Shown here: positions 9,499 through 20,300 of the stretch, piece after piece | How the letters are laid out: each line of letters begins with the position of its first letter | Position numbering within the stretch: the stretch's first letter is position 1 | From: Seramator thermalis | Lineage (GTDB): Bacteria > Bacteroidota > Bacteroidia > Bacteroidales > Dysgonomonadaceae | Assembly: GCF_004138125.1 (NCBI RefSeq) | Contig: NZ_RXHS01000013.1 | Location: 1 to 64,000, forward strand | Length of the DNA stretch: 64,000 bases | Direction: 5' to 3' | Made by a program: the position numbers and the translations under genes | Notes under the pieces: generated by a model | What the model was told of the DNA's origin: nothing | Seen by the model: the letters and a program-made list of their open reading frames with translations, nothing else | Database searches by the model: none

Positions 9499-11001
9499 AT
9501 GAAAAAGACATTTTGTTATTCAAAGTTAGCAGTTTTATTTCTTTTCTTGACAATGGCCTTTTCGTGCCGTCAAAAACAAACATTGTCGTTGCCCGCGAAT
9601 CAGCTTAATCCCTGGAACGACGATTATTCTTCCGTCTCGGATATGGGCGATTATCTAAAATGGGGTACCTACAATGTGCACGATCCTTCATTCAAACAAT
9701 TTGGTGAATATTTCTACATGTATTCAACCGATGCCATCTATCGCGAAAACAGGAAGAAAGCTGCAGAATTAAATGTCCCGATCGGCTATATTCAAATGCG
9801 ACGATCAAAAGATCTGGTCCATTGGGATTTTCTCGGATGGGCTTTCCCGAAAATTCCACAGGAAGCCATAGATTGGGTACGCACCAACAACAATGGCAAA
9901 GGTGCCACAAACATTTGGGCCCCATACATCACAAAACATGGCGAAACATATCGATTGTACTATTGCGTGTCGGCTTTCGGCAAAAAAACTTCGTACATCG
10001 GACTTGCCGAATCTCGGTCTCCCGAAGGACCCTGGACACAAAAAGGATGCGTCGTAAAGACAAATAATGAGTCGCCCATGAATGCTATCGATCCGACTAT
10101 TGTCGAAGATTCTGAAACAGGAAAATCTTGGATGATTTACGGTTCGTTTTTTGGTGGTTTATATTGTGTCGAAATCGATCCGACATCCGGATTAACCAAA
10201 AACAAGAACGATATGGGGCATCTCGTCGCCCGACGAGCCAATTATAAAAAGGATAATCTCGAAGCTGCCGAAATTATTTACAACCCCGATTTGAAGGAAT
10301 ATTTTCTGTTTGTCTCTTACGATGCACTCATGACAACCTACAACATTCGAGTAGGAAAATCGAAACATCCCGAAGGCCCTTATTTTGACTATTTCGGGAA
10401 AAATATGGCAGACACTACCGACAATTTTCCGATTCTTATTGCCCCTTACAAATTCGAAAATCATTCAGGATGGGCAGGAACAGGACATTGCAGTGTCATC
10501 CGCACCGATAAGGGAAAATATTTCACGGCTCACCAGGGCCGCTTATCTCCAAGAAACGAATTGATGGTACTGCATGTTCGCGAAACATTTTTCACTCCTG
10601 ACGGTTGGCCGGTCGTGTCTCCCGAACGCTATGCGGGTGAAATTTCAGCCAAAATTTCAAAAAAAAATATTCCGGGCCGTTGGGAAATAATCAGGGTTCA
10701 TGAGCCTTTGCTGAATCGTAGTCTCGAAGCCGGTCAAGTACTTTGGGGTGAAGGAGAAACGATAAAAGGAGAAGTCAATGTTTCAAAATCTTACTTTTTC
10801 GGTAAAGACGAAAAAATAAATCACGAAGGAAGTTGGAATTTTGATGAAAAAAAACAACTTTTATCAATCGAAATCGAAGGGGACAGCATTGATAATTTGA
10901 TTATTTTTGCCGGACACGATTGGGAAAAACAAGCAAATACGCTTATGTTTACCGGATTGGACTGCGACGGAAGAGCAGTTTGGGGAAAAAGAATTGAATA
11001 A
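9499..11001 (+). CDS. GH43 arabinanase-like lipoprotein
   Basis: A secreted glycoside hydrolase of family 43, most like endo-1,5-alpha-L-arabinanases, which cut the backbone of pectic arabinan. The start was moved to 9499 (or 9496), where a clean lipoprotein signal begins (Cys23 in AFSC); the open frame back to 9397 lacks such a signal. The five-bladed propeller triad is visible: a base Asp in VHDPSF, the pKa-tuning Asp in NAIDPTIV and a Glu in NLEAAEI. The GTGHCSV segment holds the His that often binds a structural ion. About 150 C-terminal residues form an extra beta domain of the kind seen after bacterial arabinanases. It is first in a three-gene run with GH51 and GH43. Confidence 0.9.
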   Translation: MKKTFCYSKLAVLFLFLTMAFSCRQKQTLSLPANQLNPWNDDYSSVSDMGDYLKWGTYNVHDPSFKQFGEYFYMYSTDAIYRENRKKAAELNVPIGYIQMRRSKDLVHWDFLGWAFPKIPQEAIDWVRTNNNGKGATNIWAPYITKHGETYRLYYCVSAFGKKTSYIGLAESRSPEGPWTQKGCVVKTNNESPMNAIDPTIVEDSETGKSWMIYGSFFGGLYCVEIDPTSGLTKNKNDMGHLVARRANYKKDNLEAAEIIYNPDLKEYFLFVSYDALMTTYNIRVGKSKHPEGPYFDYFGKNMADTTDNFPILIAPYKFENHSGWAGTGHCSVIRTDKGKYFTAHQGRLSPRNELMVLHVRETFFTPDGWPVVSPERYAGEISAKISKKNIPGRWEIIRVHEPLLNRSLEAGQVLWGEGETIKGEVNVSKSYFFGKDEKINHEGSWNFDEKKQLLSIEIEGDSIDNLIIFAGHDWEKQANTLMFTGLDCDGRAVWGKRIE

Positions 11002-11021
11002 AAATCATAAATATAACTCTC

Positions 11022-13007
11022 ATGAAAAAAAATCTTTTTTTGGCACTCATTATTTGTTGTGGAATCACTTCTTTTATTTCCACAAACGCACAAATCAATC
11101 AATTTGTGATACAAACGAATAAAATCGGTTCCGAAATTCAGCCCACAATGTACGGCTTATTTTTCGAAGATATCAATTATGCCGCCGATGGCGGACTGTA
11201 TGCCGAATTGATTAAAAATCGTTCTTTCGAATTTCCTGACAATTTTATGGGTTGGAAAATATTTGGCAAAGTAAGCTTGAAATACGACGGCCCATTCGAG
11301 AAAAATCCACACTATGTCCGGCTCGAATATCCGGGACATGATCACAAACGCACCGGATTGCAAAACGAAGGATATTTTGGTATAGGTGTGGAACAAGGAA
11401 AAGAATATCGTTTCTCGGTTTGGGCTCGTGTTGCTAATGACGCATCCAAAATACGCATTCAGTTAATCGACGAATCATCGATGAAGGAACAACAAGCCGT
11501 TGCTTCTCAAGATTTGATTATCGATTCCAAAGAATGGAAAAAATACCAACTTATCCTGAAGCCGTCCGAAACGGTTTCAAAAGGACAATTACGAATCTTT
11601 CTCGAATCGAAAAATCCGATCGATCTCGAACACATTTCTTTATTTCCTGTAGATACTTGGAAGGGACACGAAAATGGATTAAGAAAGGACTTAGCCCAAG
11701 CGCTTTACGATATTCATCCCGGCGTTTTGCGTTTTCCGGGCGGATGCATTGTTGAAGGAACGGATTTGAATACCCGTTATAATTGGAAAAACAGCATCGG
11801 GCCGGTAGAAAACCGTCCTCTCAACGAAAATCGTTGGCAGTATACCTTTCCTCACCGATTCTTTCCCGATTATTTTCAAAGTTACGGTTTGGGTTTTTAC
11901 GAATATTTCATCCTTGCCGAAGAAATTGGGGCCGAACCTTTACCGGTTTTGAGCTGTGGATTGGCATGTCAATTTCAAAATAACGATTCGAGTGCACATG
12001 TACCCGTTTGTGATTTGGGAAGCTACATCCAGGATGCTCTCGATTTGATAGAATTTGCCAATGGCGACGTTCATACCAAATGGGGAAAAATCCGTTCCGA
12101 AATGGGACATCCCCAACCTTTTAATCTAAAATTTATAGCCGTGGGTAACGAACAATGGGGCAAAGAATACGTTGACAGACTGCAGCCTTTTGTTGAAGCT
12201 ATTCGCAAAGCATACCCAAATATTAATATTATTGGAGGCTCCGGTCCCGGATCGGAAGGCGATCAGTTCGATTATTTATGGCCTCAAATGAAAAAATTGA
12301 AAGTCGATTTGGTGGACGAACATTTTTATCGTCCCGAGAACTGGTTTCTTTCTCAAGGAGCTCGATACGATTCGTATGATCGAAAAGGCCCAAAAGTTTT
12401 TGCAGGCGAATATGCTTGCCACGGAACAGGGAAAAAATGGAACCATTTCTACACTTCATTGCTCGAAGCAGCCTTCATGACGGGCATGGAACGCAATGCC
12501 GACGTTGTACATATGGCCACCTATGCTCCTCTGTTTGCGCACGTGGATGGTTGGCAATGGCGTCCCGACATGATTTGGTTCGATAACTTGCGTAGCGTGA
12601 AAACCGTTAGCTATTACGTTCAACAACTCTATTCACAGCACAAAGGCACAAATGTTCTTCCTATGACAATGAACAACAAACCCATATGTGGTGCACCCGA
12701 TCAAAATGGGTTATTCGCAAGTTCTGTATGGGACAAGAATACTAATGAAATCATTGTGAAAATTGTAAATACGTCTTCCCAGCCGCAACAAATCGATCTT
12801 TCTTTTCCCGCATTGAAAAAGAAAGAAACGCTTTCCGGAGGAAAACTCATCACGTTATCGTCCGATAATCTTGATGGAGAAAACACACTCGACAATCCAT
12901 TGGCTATCGTGCCTAAATATTCCGAGTTCGATTTTGCGGGTAATCATCTCAATATTAATGTCAATCCGTACACATTTGTCATATACTCCTTCAAATTCCA
13001 TAAGTAA
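11022..13007 (+). CDS. GH51 alpha-L-arabinofuranosidase
   Basis: An exported enzyme that removes terminal arabinofuranose from arabinan and arabino-oligosaccharides. An N-terminal signal peptide ends near NAQ (about residue 24). The family opening GLFFEDINYAADGGLYAELI is present, then an inserted carbohydrate-binding-like beta domain (about 85-205), then the catalytic barrel. The acid/base is Glu377 in AVGNEQWG and the nucleophile Glu463 in FAGEYA. A beta domain closes the protein. Length 661 aa fits the Bacteroidetes GH51 type with an insert. It lies 20 bases after the GH43 gene and 5 bases before the next GH43 gene, so the three are almost surely one operon. Confidence 0.94.
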   Translation: MKKNLFLALIICCGITSFISTNAQINQFVIQTNKIGSEIQPTMYGLFFEDINYAADGGLYAELIKNRSFEFPDNFMGWKIFGKVSLKYDGPFEKNPHYVRLEYPGHDHKRTGLQNEGYFGIGVEQGKEYRFSVWARVANDASKIRIQLIDESSMKEQQAVASQDLIIDSKEWKKYQLILKPSETVSKGQLRIFLESKNPIDLEHISLFPVDTWKGHENGLRKDLAQALYDIHPGVLRFPGGCIVEGTDLNTRYNWKNSIGPVENRPLNENRWQYTFPHRFFPDYFQSYGLGFYEYFILAEEIGAEPLPVLSCGLACQFQNNDSSAHVPVCDLGSYIQDALDLIEFANGDVHTKWGKIRSEMGHPQPFNLKFIAVGNEQWGKEYVDRLQPFVEAIRKAYPNINIIGGSGPGSEGDQFDYLWPQMKKLKVDLVDEHFYRPENWFLSQGARYDSYDRKGPKVFAGEYACHGTGKKWNHFYTSLLEAAFMTGMERNADVVHMATYAPLFAHVDGWQWRPDMIWFDNLRSVKTVSYYVQQLYSQHKGTNVLPMTMNNKPICGAPDQNGLFASSVWDKNTNEIIVKIVNTSSQPQQIDLSFPALKKKETLSGGKLITLSSDNLDGENTLDNPLAIVPKYSEFDFAGNHLNINVNPYTFVIYSFKFHK

Positions 13008-13012
13008 CCGAT

Positions 13013-13972
13013 ATGAATAAATCAACCATCGTAGCTGTTTTTGTATCACTTTTCGCGACCTCAATATTTGCAGTTGAAAAAGACACTACTTTTGTTGCTC
13101 AGGGCAATCCTGTCGTTCGATACAAATATACGGCCGACCCTGCAGCACTTGTGCATGACGGCAAAATATATATTTATGCCGGTCACGACCAATGCCCGCC
13201 GCCCGAAAATCGATATGTAATAAACGAATGGTGCGTATTTTCGTCTTCCGACATGAAAACATGGACAGAGCACCCCACCCCACTCAAAGCCACCGATTTC
13301 GGTTGGGCAAAAGGCGATGCATGGGCAAGCCAGGTAATCGAACGAAATGGTAAATTTTATTGGTACGCCACAGTAGAACATAAAACCATTCACGGAAAAT
13401 CAATCGGAGTTGCCGTTTCCGATTCGCCGATCGGGCCTTTCAAAGATGCTCGTGGATCGGCTCTCATCACAAACGATATGACAACAATCACACACATTTC
13501 GTGGGACGATATCGACCCGACAGTCTTTATTGATGACGACGGACAAGCATATCTCTTTTGGGGAAATACCCAATGCTACTATGCCAAACTCAAAGAAAAC
13601 ATGACAGAACTCGACGGACCAATCATGCCCGTTTCACTGCCGCGTTTCACCGAGGCTCCTTGGATTCACAAAAAGGGCGATTGGTATTATCTCTCCTTCG
13701 CATCAGAATTTCCCGAAAAGACTTGCTATGCAATGAGTAAAAATATCAACGGACCTTGGGAATATAAAGGAATCCTCAACGAATTGGCCGGCAACTGCAA
13801 TACCAACCACCAGGCGATCATCGAGTTCAAGGGCAATTGGTATTTTATTTACCACAATGGAGGAGCTAATGTCAACGGAGGAAGTTTTCGCCGATCGATT
13901 TGCATCGATCGTCTGTACTATGGGAGCGACGAGACGATGAAGCGAGTGAGAATGACTTCCGAAGGAATCTGA
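13013..13972 (+). CDS. GH43 beta-xylosidase/alpha-L-arabinofuranosidase family protein
   Basis: A secreted single-domain family 43 hydrolase of 319 residues. A signal peptide ends after about residue 20 (SIFA). The three catalytic carboxylates are readable: Asp42 in YTADPAAL, Asp168 in DDIDPTVF and Glu214 in FTEAPWIH. The HISWDDIDP block is typical of the GH43 branch acting on arabino- or xylo-oligosaccharides; substrate cannot be fixed from sequence, but arabinan is likely from the neighbours. It starts 5 bases after the GH51 stop. No carbohydrate-binding module follows, whereas many relatives carry one. Confidence 0.92.
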   Translation: MNKSTIVAVFVSLFATSIFAVEKDTTFVAQGNPVVRYKYTADPAALVHDGKIYIYAGHDQCPPPENRYVINEWCVFSSSDMKTWTEHPTPLKATDFGWAKGDAWASQVIERNGKFYWYATVEHKTIHGKSIGVAVSDSPIGPFKDARGSALITNDMTTITHISWDDIDPTVFIDDDGQAYLFWGNTQCYYAKLKENMTELDGPIMPVSLPRFTEAPWIHKKGDWYYLSFASEFPEKTCYAMSKNINGPWEYKGILNELAGNCNTNHQAIIEFKGNWYFIYHNGGANVNGGSFRRSICIDRLYYGSDETMKRVRMTSEGI

Positions 13973-14055
13973 ACAATGGCAAAATACTTGTCTGAAAGAA
14001 GTACCATTTGTCAAACCTCTTCTGTTTACGTCTCTATTTTCTGAAAAGAAAGTAC

Positions 14056-14063
14056 TACCTTTG
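14056..14063 (+). promoter_or_regulatory. Promoter -7 box for tyrS
   Basis: TACCTTTG matches the Bacteroidetes -7 element TAnnTTTG and sits 37 bases before the preferred tyrS start. No clean TTTG is seen at the -33 distance. The box overlaps the earlier possible start at 14061, arguing against that start. Confidence 0.5.
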
Positions 14064-14099
14064 CACCCAATTCATAAAAAACGGAAAAATAAGAACGAT

Positions 14100-15392
14100 A
14101 TGAATTTTGTAGAGGAACTTCGTTGGCGTGGCATGATTCAGGATATTATGCCGGGGACAGAAGAACAATTGATGAAAGAACGCACTGCCGGATATCTTGG
14201 AATAGATCCGACGGCAGATTCACTGCACATCGGACATTTAGTGGGCGTGATGATGTTAAAACATTTTCAGCGTGCGGGCCACACTCCGATTGCATTGGTG
14301 GGAGGCGCAACCGGCATGATCGGAGATCCTTCGATGAAATCGGCAGAACGAAATCTGCTGGATGAGGCCACGCTCCGACATAACCAGGAAGCCATCAAAA
14401 AGCAGCTGGCCAAATTTCTCGATTTCGATGGCAATGTTCCCAACAAGGCGATCATGGTGAACAACTACGATTGGATGAAAGACTACACTTTTCTGAATTT
14501 CATTCGCGACATTGGAAAGCATATCACCGTTAATTATATGATGGCAAAAGATTCGGTCAAAAAACGTCTGAGCGGCGAATCGAGTGAAGGAATGTCATTT
14601 ACCGAATTCTCTTATCAGCTTTTGCAAGCTTACGATTTTCTTTATTTATATCGCGAAAAAGGTTGCCGTTTGCAAATGGGCGGTTCCGACCAGTGGGGCA
14701 ACATCACTACAGGAACAGAACTGATACGACGCAAAGAAGGCGGCGAAGCTTTTGCACTTACCTGTCCGCTTATCACAAAAGCAGACGGCGGAAAATTCGG
14801 AAAAACCGAAAGTGGCAATGTGTGGCTCGATCGCCGATACACTTCTCCTTACAAATTCTATCAGTTTTGGATTAACGTCAGCGATGACGATGCCGAAAAA
14901 TATATCAAAATATTTACGGCACTTTCAAAAGAAGAAATTGATTCGCTCGTCGCACAACAAAAGGAAACGCCTCATCTTCGACCGCTACAAAGGCGATTGG
15001 CTGAAGAAATCACCATAATGGTTCATTCACGCGAAGATTATGAATCGGCTATCGATGCCTCGCAGATTCTTTTCGGTAAATCTACATCAGAAACGCTCCG
15101 ATCGATTGACGAGGAGACCTTTTTGCAAGTATTCGAGGGAGTTCCGCAATTTCATGTCTCGAAAGAAAAACTGGCAGGAGGCGTCAAAGCCGTTGACTTA
15201 CTCACAGAAATTGCACCCGTTTTCCCGTCTAAAGGCGAGATGCGCAAAACTTTACAGGCCGGTGGAGTTCTAATAAATAAGGAGCGCCTCGACAATGCCG
15301 ATAAAATTATTGATGCTGCAGCGCTGATCGGTGGAAAATATATCGTGGCACAACGCGGCAAAAAATCATATTTTCTGCTCGTAGCCGAATAA
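14100..15392 (+). CDS. tyrS: Tyrosyl-tRNA synthetase
   Basis: A class I aminoacyl-tRNA synthetase that charges tRNA-Tyr. The HIGH signature appears as HIGH in [10 protein letters not shown], the second signature as KFGKT, and the tyrosine-binding region as [14 protein letters not shown] and [12 protein letters not shown]-terminal S4-like RNA-binding domain follows (about residues 350-430). The start at 14100 gives [11 protein letters not shown], the normal beginning of bacterial TyrRS. The 13 extra residues of the longer frame are lysine-rich, unlike the family, and would overlap the promoter box. The product is 430 residues, a usual length. Confidence 0.96.
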   Translation: MNFVEELRWRGMIQDIMPGTEEQLMKERTAGYLGIDPTADSLHIGHLVGVMMLKHFQRAGHTPIALVGGATGMIGDPSMKSAERNLLDEATLRHNQEAIKKQLAKFLDFDGNVPNKAIMVNNYDWMKDYTFLNFIRDIGKHITVNYMMAKDSVKKRLSGESSEGMSFTEFSYQLLQAYDFLYLYREKGCRLQMGGSDQWGNITTGTELIRRKEGGEAFALTCPLITKADGGKFGKTESGNVWLDRRYTSPYKFYQFWINVSDDDAEKYIKIFTALSKEEIDSLVAQQKETPHLRPLQRRLAEEITIMVHSREDYESAIDASQILFGKSTSETLRSIDEETFLQVFEGVPQFHVSKEKLAGGVKAVDLLTEIAPVFPSKGEMRKTLQAGGVLINKERLDNADKIIDAAALIGGKYIVAQRGKKSYFLLVAE

Positions 15393-15444
15393 GAATCTCA
15401 GATAACCCATGGTACGGGAATCTCAACAAAAAAATCCCTGTATA

Positions 15445-15476
15445 TTTGGCCGATTACGATAAATATTATACTTTTG
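15445..15476 (+). promoter_or_regulatory. Promoter of tRNA-Gln
   Basis: TTTG (15445-15448) is followed after 20 bases by TACTTTTG (15469-15476), an exact fit to the Bacteroidetes -33/-7 consensus. Transcription would begin near 15483, about 20 bases before the mature tRNA. Confidence 0.8.
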
Positions 15477-15503
15477 CACTGCTTTTCACGAAGCAATAAG
15501 GAT

Positions 15504-15574
15504 TGTCCCATGGTGTAATGGTAGCACATCTGATTTTGGTTCAGCCAGTCCAAGTTCGAATCTTGGTGGGACAA
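15504..15574 (+). tRNA. tRNA-Gln (anticodon TTG)
   Basis: The cloverleaf is complete: acceptor arms TGTCCCA/TGGGACA, a D arm around AATGGTAG, an anticodon arm CTGAT-TTTGGTT-CAG region with anticodon TTG, and a T loop TTCGAAT. The first pair is U-A, a glutamine-tRNA identity element. CCA is not encoded. Confidence 0.95.
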
Positions 15575-15580
15575 CAACAT

Positions 15581-15621
15581 AGGAGCAAGTAGTGATTGAA
15601 GCTACTTGCTCCTATTTTTTT
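15581..15621 (+). terminator. Rho-independent terminator after tRNA-Gln
   Basis: A 12-bp perfect stem (15581-15592 with 15602-15613) and a 9-base loop are followed by ATTTTTTT. It lies directly after the tRNA and ends 17 bases before the stop of the convergent permease gene. Confidence 0.92.
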
Positions 15622-15637
15622 CGGGTAATCTTTTGTT

Positions 15638-16993
15638 TCAAACAAAGATACTCGTAATCATCACAAAAGCTAATCCGCAAAGTGCGATTACCGATTCCAT
15701 GATGGTCCAACTTTGCAAAGTTTGCTTTTCGTTCATCCCCAAATATTTCCCTACCAGCCAAAAACCACTGTCGTTGACATGCGAAAGCATAGTTGCTCCC
15801 GATGAAATGGCTATAACAATCAAAGCTCGCTGAGGATCACTCAACCCAAACTGTTCTATCACGGGAGCTACGATACCTGCTGCCGTAATCATGGCTACCG
15901 TTGCCGAGCCTTGCGTAACACGCACAACAGCTGCAAGCAGCCATGACAGCACCAAAGGAGGCAAGGGTGAACCGGCCATCGATTCGGCCATCATTTGCCC
16001 TATTCCGCTATCCACAAGCACTTGTTTAAGCACTCCGCCTGCTCCGGTTACAAGAATGATAATTCCGGCAGGTCCGAGGGCCTTGTTGCTCAAGTCGAGA
16101 ATGGTTTTCTTATCCATTCCACGTCTGATTCCCAAAAAATACATAGCCGCAAGGGTAGCAATAATAAGAGCAGAAAACGGATGTCCCACAAATTCCAAAG
16201 CATCAGTCAATACGGATTTTTCAACCATACCCGACGAAACAGCTACTCCTGTAAATGTATTCAATAAAATCAACAACAAGGGAATTGCAACTATCCAAAC
16301 AATGAGTCTGAAAGAAGGAAAATCGCCCGAATCTGTATCCGGTGAGGTTACATTCATTTCGGGAGGTACTTCCAAATAAATTTTTTTTGCGATAAATTTC
16401 CCAAAAACAGGTCCCGAAATTGCAACAGTCGGTAAACCCAGCAATATTCCAAACAAAATAATCCATCCGAGCGGTACATCAACTATATTGGCTACGGCAA
16501 CCGGACCGGGCGTTGGTGGCACAAAACTATGAGCAACAGCTAAACCTGCAAGAAGGGGGATTGCATAATAAAGTAGCGACTTCCCGGTATCGCGAGAAAG
16601 AGAATAAACAATTGGAACAAGAATAATGAACCCAACATCGAAAAAAACCGGGATGGCAACAATGAAACCTGTAAGTGTAAGCGCCCACGGTGTACGATCT
16701 TTCCCAAATTTTTTGATCAGGTAATGAGCAAGCGATTCAGCTCCACCCGAACTTTCGAGAATTTGTCCGAAAATAGCTCCAAGGCCGACAACTGTCGCCA
16801 CGAAACCAAGCGTGCCGGCCATACCTTCTTGAATGGACTTTGTGATGGAACTCAGCGGCATTCCTGCAGCAATCCCAACAAAAATGGCTGTGATGAGCAA
16901 CGCTATAAAAGCACTGATTTTCAGCTTCAACACCATGAAAAGCAGCAATGCCACAGCCAAAACAACAATTATAGACAAAAATATGGGAGACAT
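15638..16993 (-). CDS. GntP-family gluconate/organic acid:H+ symporter
   Basis: An inner-membrane secondary transporter of the GntP family with about 12 hydrophobic helices over 451 residues. Family landmarks include an N-terminal helix followed by FVGIAAGMPLSSI, the GLGAIFGQILESSGG segment, FVPPTPGPVAVA and HVNDSGFWLVGKYLG near the C-terminus. Substrates of the family are gluconate and related sugar acids such as glycerate or ketogluconates; which applies here cannot be told. No sugar-acid kinase or dehydrogenase gene lies beside it, so it appears to be a single-gene unit. Confidence 0.92.
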   Translation of the reverse strand: MSPIFLSIIVVLAVALLLFMVLKLKISAFIALLITAIFVGIAAGMPLSSITKSIQEGMAGTLGFVATVVGLGAIFGQILESSGGAESLAHYLIKKFGKDRTPWALTLTGFIVAIPVFFDVGFIILVPIVYSLSRDTGKSLLYYAIPLLAGLAVAHSFVPPTPGPVAVANIVDVPLGWIILFGILLGLPTVAISGPVFGKFIAKKIYLEVPPEMNVTSPDTDSGDFPSFRLIVWIVAIPLLLILLNTFTGVAVSSGMVEKSVLTDALEFVGHPFSALIIATLAAMYFLGIRRGMDKKTILDLSNKALGPAGIIILVTGAGGVLKQVLVDSGIGQMMAESMAGSPLPPLVLSWLLAAVVRVTQGSATVAMITAAGIVAPVIEQFGLSDPQRALIVIAISSGATMLSHVNDSGFWLVGKYLGMNEKQTLQSWTIMESVIALCGLAFVMITSIFV

Positions 16994-17142
16994 GGTAAAC
17001 GAGTTTATTAATTCAGCGGGTAAAATTAGAATTAAGTAACAAATAATAAAAGATTAATCAGATTTTTGTAATAAACAATCTGTATAAAAAAGTTGTTTTT
17101 TACTCTCCCCCGACAACTGAAACATGATAATTATTGGTTCAG

Positions 17143-17180
17143 AAAAAAGAGAAAGGAGTCCATATCTCGAACTCCTTTCA
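17143..17180 (-). terminator. Terminator after the Oar-like receptor gene
   Basis: A 9-bp perfect stem GAAAGGAGT/ACTCCTTTC (17151-17159 with 17171-17179) is followed on the minus strand by a T-rich tract (TCTTTTTT). It is 125 bases beyond the receptor stop. The rest of the 310-base gap 16994-17303 is AT-rich and shows nothing else. Confidence 0.7.
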
Positions 17181-17303
17181 TATTTCATAATTTATCCAAC
17201 GATTCACTAAATTCTCGTCTCAAAATCCAATTTTGCTTTTTTTCATTGCTATCAAATATTGTAACGAGAATTATAGAATAAACATCGGCATAAATTTATT
17301 TTT

Positions 17304-20300
17304 TTAATTGAATATATATCTCAATCCTAATTGCAATTTCCACGTCTCACCATAATAGTAATTTGTTGTGAAAGTTTGAGTCGGATATACATTATTACCG
17401 TCTTTATCTTTTATTTTCACAAAAGAAAATGTAGGTACGTTCGATGCATCTTTTCCTTCATATTTGAGAATGGCTCCGCCATTGGCCGACGACATATTTT
17501 TAGAAATACCCCATTCACTATTAAGCAAATTGCCAAAGTTGAGAATATCTACCGTAAATTGTAACGTATTGGCCGAATTCCCTGCTTTTACCTTGAAATC
17601 TTGAGCAAACCTCAAATCGAAATTATGTACCCACGGAGCCATAACAGAATTAGCTCCTGCATATTCTCCTTTATGCTTTTTCAGATATTTATCCTGACTC
17701 ATAAATTTGAAAAATGCATCTTCATCCTCCGTCGTCTTAAATTTTATATCACCTTTAGCCTTTGGGATATAAATCAGATCAGTATTATATGTATCGCCAT
17801 TCATATCGTTTGAGTATGTAAAGCTATATTCTCTCGGAGACGCGCCTGAATAAAAAATACTGATTGACGATGCCAAATGATCATTGGCATAAGGAATACG
17901 ATAAGAAACAGACCCGATAACCTTGTGAGGAACTACATACTGCGAACGTTGAAGAGAAGGAAGATGTGGCCCGTTGATAGCCAAAAGGCCACCATAAGCC
18001 GAACCGGCATTACTTCCAGGCATTCCTGTAATTTCTCTCGATTCGGTAATAGTATAAGCCGCCATCAAATTCAGCCTTTTAACGGGTTCAGCCGTTACGG
18101 TGATATTTCCGATAGCGCCCCAACCATCAGTATTATTGCTTAACACAAAAGCGTTTCTCGATTGATATCGGTAATTTGCGGGATAAATATATCTGTTATC
18201 GGGCCCCGAAAAACGTTGCCAAGTTTCGTCCACAGGTTTTAAACTGTAATTCTTAAGCATTACGCTGTAGATACTTTTAGTAAAGATGCCTTCTACGGTC
18301 ACGGCCATTGGGAATGAAAATGGCAACTGATAATCAACGGCCAACGAAGTTTTAAATATCTGAGGCATTCTGAAATCCGGATCAATTCCTGCTATTTCGC
18401 TCGGAAGTGCTCCATCTTCGGGTGAAATTGTTTTTTTCAATCCCAATTTGTCAATCATTTCATTGACATCGGTAATCATCGGTCCGGCCAAAGTTGCCAA
18501 GATTGGATCAGACTTGTCTATCATCCCATTTTTGTAGGTTGTAACTGCTCTGAAACTCCCCTGCACCATGCCCGAGTTGGTAGGCATATTGGTAAAAAAT
18601 ACCAAAGGTAACCTTCCGGTAAACACACCTAAACCTCCACGGAGTTTCAAGGACTGATCACCTTTCAGATCCCAAGTGAAACCGACACGGGGGGAAAGAA
18701 GTACTTTGGCATCAGGCCATTTGCCGGTATCTATTTTTTTCCCGCCAAAATCCAAATCATAAATGGCATTGTTGCGAATAAGATTATCAACGTAAGTAAT
18801 ATAATCGGCACGAAGTCCATAAGTTACTTTTGCATTCTCAGAAACACTGAATTCATCCTGCACATAAGCCCCAAACTGATGAAAAGCAACTTCTGCGGCA
18901 GGTTTTTCCTCACCATTGTAACCATAAGTAAGTGCAAAATCAATAGGAGCTGCTTGATTCAGAAAATCGTCAATACTTGCATATCTATAATAGCCCGTGC
19001 CATTTCGCATGTAGGCATTATTAGCCATCTGATATTCGTAACTTAATCCTGCAGTAATTTTATGATTGTTTAAATAGTAGGTGAAGTTATCGATTGCAGT
19101 GATCACCTCATTATTAACTCCATTATTCCATGTAAAGAGTTCATATCCTGCCGAAATATATGGTTCTACGATAGGAACCCCATTTGCATCTCGTCCGGCA
19201 AGAATATCGATAAATGGGAACTTGGCAGAATTAGAACCTCTTACATCTTCTATTTTGGAGTAAGTCGTGATAAACTGATTTGAAATCTTATCTGAGAAGC
19301 GACTGTTTAATTCACCCGAGAATGTATTCACAATGTTGTCCATCGAATACAGAGAATTGGAGAAGGCCATTCCGTACTGAGAAATACGGTCATAACCCGT
19401 TATTCTGTTCCTGTATCCGGCATCCGTAGAATTCCCGTTAGTAGGATTCCATGCTTCGTTTTTTGTATAATTATAGCGTAAACTGAGTTTGTTTTTAGTA
19501 TTAATGTTCCAGTCGATGCGGGCTAACAGTTTCATATTGGTTTCATCTCCGGGATAATCTGTATAAGATCCCGGATCGTAACCATAATTTTCGAGGAGAT
19601 GATTTTTTACTCTCTCCATATCTGCGACACTTACACGCGAAAGAGACTTATCGGGATCGGCAACTCCGTTTGGAGAAGGACGCCAAGTGACTACTTGGCC
19701 CGGCCTTTTTTCATACTCACCATTAACAAAAAAGAACAATTTGTTTTTGATGATGGGACCGCCCAATGTCATACCATAAATTTCTTTCGATTCTTCGGCT
19801 CTTTCTCCAAAATCTATATCACCAATTTTGTTTCCTCTCAAATCCTGATTATAATAGTAAGTATATGCCGATCCTTTAAAAGTGTTTGTTCCCGATTTCG
19901 TAATAGCATTGATGCCTCCACCGATAAAGTTGGTTTGACGAACATCATACGGAGCAACAACAACCTGAACTTCTTCGATTGCATCCAACGAGATTGGATT
20001 TCCACCTCCCGGCAAGCGATCGCTTAACCCAAAATTATTGTTGAAATTAGCACCATCGATGGTGAAGTTTGTACTGCGTCCGTCTCCGGCAGCAATACTC
20101 ATCCCCGAAGCATAAGGCGATAATTTGGCAATGTCTGTTATGCTTCTGGTCATCTTTGGCATATTTTCGATTTGTGAAGTCGAAACATTGGTGGATGCAC
20201 CCGTTTTTTCGCTCGAAAACCGAGTTCGCTGAGCTGATACCACTACTTCGCCAAGCGTAACCGCCTCTTCGCGGAGTTCTACATTCAGGGCATAAGTTTC

